7,899 nucleotides of DNA from an uncultured Selenomonadaceae bacterium. GTDB taxonomy: Bacteria; Bacillota; Negativicutes; Selenomonadales; Selenomonadaceae. The notes under the pieces are model-generated. The model was not told the DNA's origin and searched no databases. It was given only the letters and a program-made list of their open reading frames with translations. Below are positions 6,122 through 7,899 of this stretch, one piece after another. Position numbers and translations under genes: made by a program. The stretch's first letter is position 1. Every line of letters begins with the position of its first letter. The DNA lies in assembly GCA_905236255.1 (NCBI GenBank), contig CAJOPK010000151.1, forward strand, positions 1-7,899, read 5' to 3'.

Positions 6122-7837
6122 ATGCTTAAAAATTTGTCCGTAAGATTTAAGGTTTTGTTCCTCTCCTTTGTAATGATTGCAATTATTTGCGTCGTTGCCG
6201 GCGTGGGAATTTATTTCAATCGTCAGGCAAAAGATTCTCTGGACGGAATGTATAATTCAAATTTGATGGCGACACAATTTTTGAACGATGCCAACGGTCA
6301 TTTCAGAAATATTGACGTTGACATTGTTTATATTTTAATCGGCGGCGATGTTCTGGATCGCGAAATGCTCAAGGACGATATTATTTCGCAGCTGGAAAGT
6401 ATTCGCGGCGATGCCGATAAATTGAAGGAAATAATGCCCGGCGAAAAGTCGCAGGAAATTCTTGCAACTCTTTACGGTCATTTGGATGCGGCGGATTCTG
6501 CCGTAAAATCCACAAAAGGTATAGGAAATACCCTTGAGGACAAAATCAGACTTTACAAAAATTTGATGGTTGTTCGTCAGGTTGCGGACGATCTCGATTC
6601 GATTACTCCGGACAATGTTTATCAGGGCAAATTGCTTTTTGAACAAAACAATTCCGCTTACGATCTGTCCATAAAAATTTTTGCGGCAATTATAATTTTG
6701 GGATTGCTTTTCGGTATTTTTGCGGCGATTATGATTTCCCGCGATGTTGCCAATCCTCTCGAACAGGCGATTGACGAACTTAACGCGATAGCCGAAGGCG
6801 ATTTGACACGCGAAATTCCCAAAGAACTCATAAACAGATCGGACGAAGTGGGAACGGTTGTCGGCGCGCTTGCCGAAATGCAGAAGGGCTTGAAAGATAT
6901 TCTGTCCAATGTTCGCCGGGAAGCTCAAAACAGTTTTGAAATGTCGCAAGCGGTTCAGGAGCTTGTGCAAAAACTTAACGATCACAGTCAGGATATGTCC
7001 GCCGTAACTCAAGAAATGGCTGCGGGTACCGAAGAAACCGCCGCAATTACTTCGGATTTGCAGTCAATGAGCGATCATGTCAACACGGAAATTTGGAACA
7101 CGGCGGAAGAGTCCCGAAAGAGTGAAGAATATGCAACCGAAATCGACGAACGCGCAACTCAACTTCAGGAAAATACGCGTCAATCCATTAAGGTTTCCGA
7201 ACAGCTTTACGGTCAGACAAAATCTTCACTTGAAAAGGCAATCGAATCGGCGCAGGTTGTCGGCGACATTGAAAAATTCACCGGCGAAATTGTAAACATT
7301 GCCGCGCAGACGAATTTGCTTGCACTCAATGCGGCGATTGAGGCGGCGCGTGCCGGCGAACACGGGCGCGGTTTTGCGGTCGTTGCCGATGAAGTCAGGA
7401 AACTTGCCGAACAAACTGCGGGTTCTGCGGACAGCATAAAGACTTTGACCGGACAGGTTACTTCTTCCGTCAACGAACTTTCAAAGGGCGCATTTGACAT
7501 TTTGAAATTTATCGACGAAACGGTCAACAAAGATTACAAAGGCATGGGCGAAACGGCGGAACAGTACAAACGCGATGCCGAATACGTCAAGGAATGGGCG
7601 CAACAGAGCAGCCGTCGCGCCGAAAATTTGACCGAGTCCGTTCAGACGATGACAAAGTCGATGGAAAATATTGCAAAATCCACGCAAGAAAGCGCGGTCG
7701 GAAATACAAACATTGCCGATAAAGTTGCGCTTGTTGCCGACAACGCACAGGAGATTTTGAGAAAGATGGACGAATCGGAGGACAACGCCAAAAAACTTAT
7801 GGCACAGGTTGAACGGTTCAAAATTTACGATTTGTAA
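6122..7837 (+). CDS. Methyl-accepting chemotaxis protein with 4-helix-bundle sensor domain
   Basis: This 571-residue membrane chemoreceptor would signal through CheW and CheA. Order: short basic N-terminus; TM1 at about 11-32; an extracytoplasmic helical domain of about 150 residues (33-183), the size and look of a 4HB_MCP four-helix bundle; TM2 at about 184-205; a HAMP linker (206 to about 260, with the NPLEQAIDELNAIAEGDL stretch); then a long coiled-coil signalling domain. The hairpin tip is highly conserved: VNIAAQTNLLALNAAIEAAR starts at V391, then GRGFAVVADEVRKLAEQT to about 432. Glutamine/glutamate-rich segments on both arms are plausible methylation regions, and there is no C-terminal NWETF-type CheR tether. 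It is co-transcribed with the sugar-binding lipoprotein, so it may receive that protein rather than a free ligand. The ATG at 6122 is preferred over the TTG at 6116. No terminator is complete within the 62 bases that remain. Confidence 0.95.
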   Translation: MLKNLSVRFKVLFLSFVMIAIICVVAGVGIYFNRQAKDSLDGMYNSNLMATQFLNDANGHFRNIDVDIVYILIGGDVLDREMLKDDIISQLESIRGDADKLKEIMPGEKSQEILATLYGHLDAADSAVKSTKGIGNTLEDKIRLYKNLMVVRQVADDLDSITPDNVYQGKLLFEQNNSAYDLSIKIFAAIIILGLLFGIFAAIMISRDVANPLEQAIDELNAIAEGDLTREIPKELINRSDEVGTVVGALAEMQKGLKDILSNVRREAQNSFEMSQAVQELVQKLNDHSQDMSAVTQEMAAGTEETAAITSDLQSMSDHVNTEIWNTAEESRKSEEYATEIDERATQLQENTRQSIKVSEQLYGQTKSSLEKAIESAQVVGDIEKFTGEIVNIAAQTNLLALNAAIEAARAGEHGRGFAVVADEVRKLAEQTAGSADSIKTLTGQVTSSVNELSKGAFDILKFIDETVNKDYKGMGETAEQYKRDAEYVKEWAQQSSRRAENLTESVQTMTKSMENIAKSTQESAVGNTNIADKVALVADNAQEILRKMDESEDNAKKLMAQVERFKIYDL

Positions 7838-7862
7838 AATAAATTTGTTTCGGAAACGATTT

Positions 7863-7894
7863 CAATCGGATTGTGTCAAGGAATCTTCCGATTC
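7863..7894. repeat. Short inverted repeats after the chemoreceptor gene
   Basis: AATCGGA (7864-7870) and TCCGATT (7887-7893) form a 7+7 inverted repeat with a 16-base spacer. Nested in it are CAATC-G-GATTG (7863-7873) and GAATC-TTCC-GATTC (7881-7894). Together they could fold as alternative hairpins. No T-run follows before the window ends, so I cannot call a terminator; a regulatory region for a gene beyond the edge is also possible. Confidence 0.35.
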
Positions 7895-7899
7895 TCAAA

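Noticed and set aside
6335..7012. A 225-codon open frame on the - strand opposite the chemoreceptor gene
   Set aside because: It is an antisense shadow of a strongly conserved coding frame and has no motif of its own.
1..7899. CRISPR arrays, insertion sequences, prophage or defence genes
   Set aside because: No regularly spaced direct repeats, transposase or integrase motifs, terminal inverted repeats or tRNA-associated attachment sites were seen anywhere in the window.

Overview
The window looks like ordinary chromosomal DNA from a strictly anaerobic, low-to-moderate GC member of the Firmicutes. A Negativicutes-type (diderm) lineage fits best. This is inference from four observations: a ferredoxin-dependent 2-oxoglutarate oxidoreductase, the Firmicutes-style cysS-mrnC pairing, the CGVTPYN form of the CysRS active-site region, and a lipoprotein sugar-binding protein next to a 4-helix-bundle chemoreceptor. 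Strong purine-rich Shine-Dalgarno sequences and at least one probable TTG start (cysS) are seen. There are no mobile elements, CRISPR repeats, tRNA or rRNA genes, and base use looks even throughout.

Layout. (1) Bases 1-85, + strand: the last 27 codons of what is almost certainly gatB. (2) Bases 115-137: a hairpin with T-runs on both sides, serving as a terminator for gatB and for the convergent operon. (3) Bases 167-2863, - strand: the four-gene operon korD-korA-korB-korC with 1-4 base stop/start overlaps, encoding a complete four-subunit 2-oxoglutarate:ferredoxin oxidoreductase. It is driven by a clear promoter (TTGCTT-17-TATAAT) over which lies a perfect 6+6 inverted repeat. (4) Bases 3070-4943, + strand: cysS (TTG start) overlapping mrnC (Mini-ribonuclease III), closed by a strong intrinsic terminator at 5029-5058. 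(5) Bases 5177-7837, + strand: a two-gene unit of a lipoprotein type-1 sugar-binding protein and a methyl-accepting chemotaxis protein 15 bases downstream, with no transporter genes between them or upstream. (6) Bases 7838-7899: the start of an intergenic region with short inverted repeats.

How the genes work together. The Kor complex links 2-oxoglutarate, CoA and ferredoxin in anaerobic central metabolism. cysS and mrnC are translation and RNA-processing housekeeping genes. The binding-protein/chemoreceptor pair suggests sensing of a monosaccharide-like ligand: the tethered lipoprotein would bind the ligand and present it to the receptor's extracytoplasmic bundle. This pair, and the operator-like repeat on the kor promoter, are the two most interesting points. 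I saw no convincing evidence of a wholly new system.
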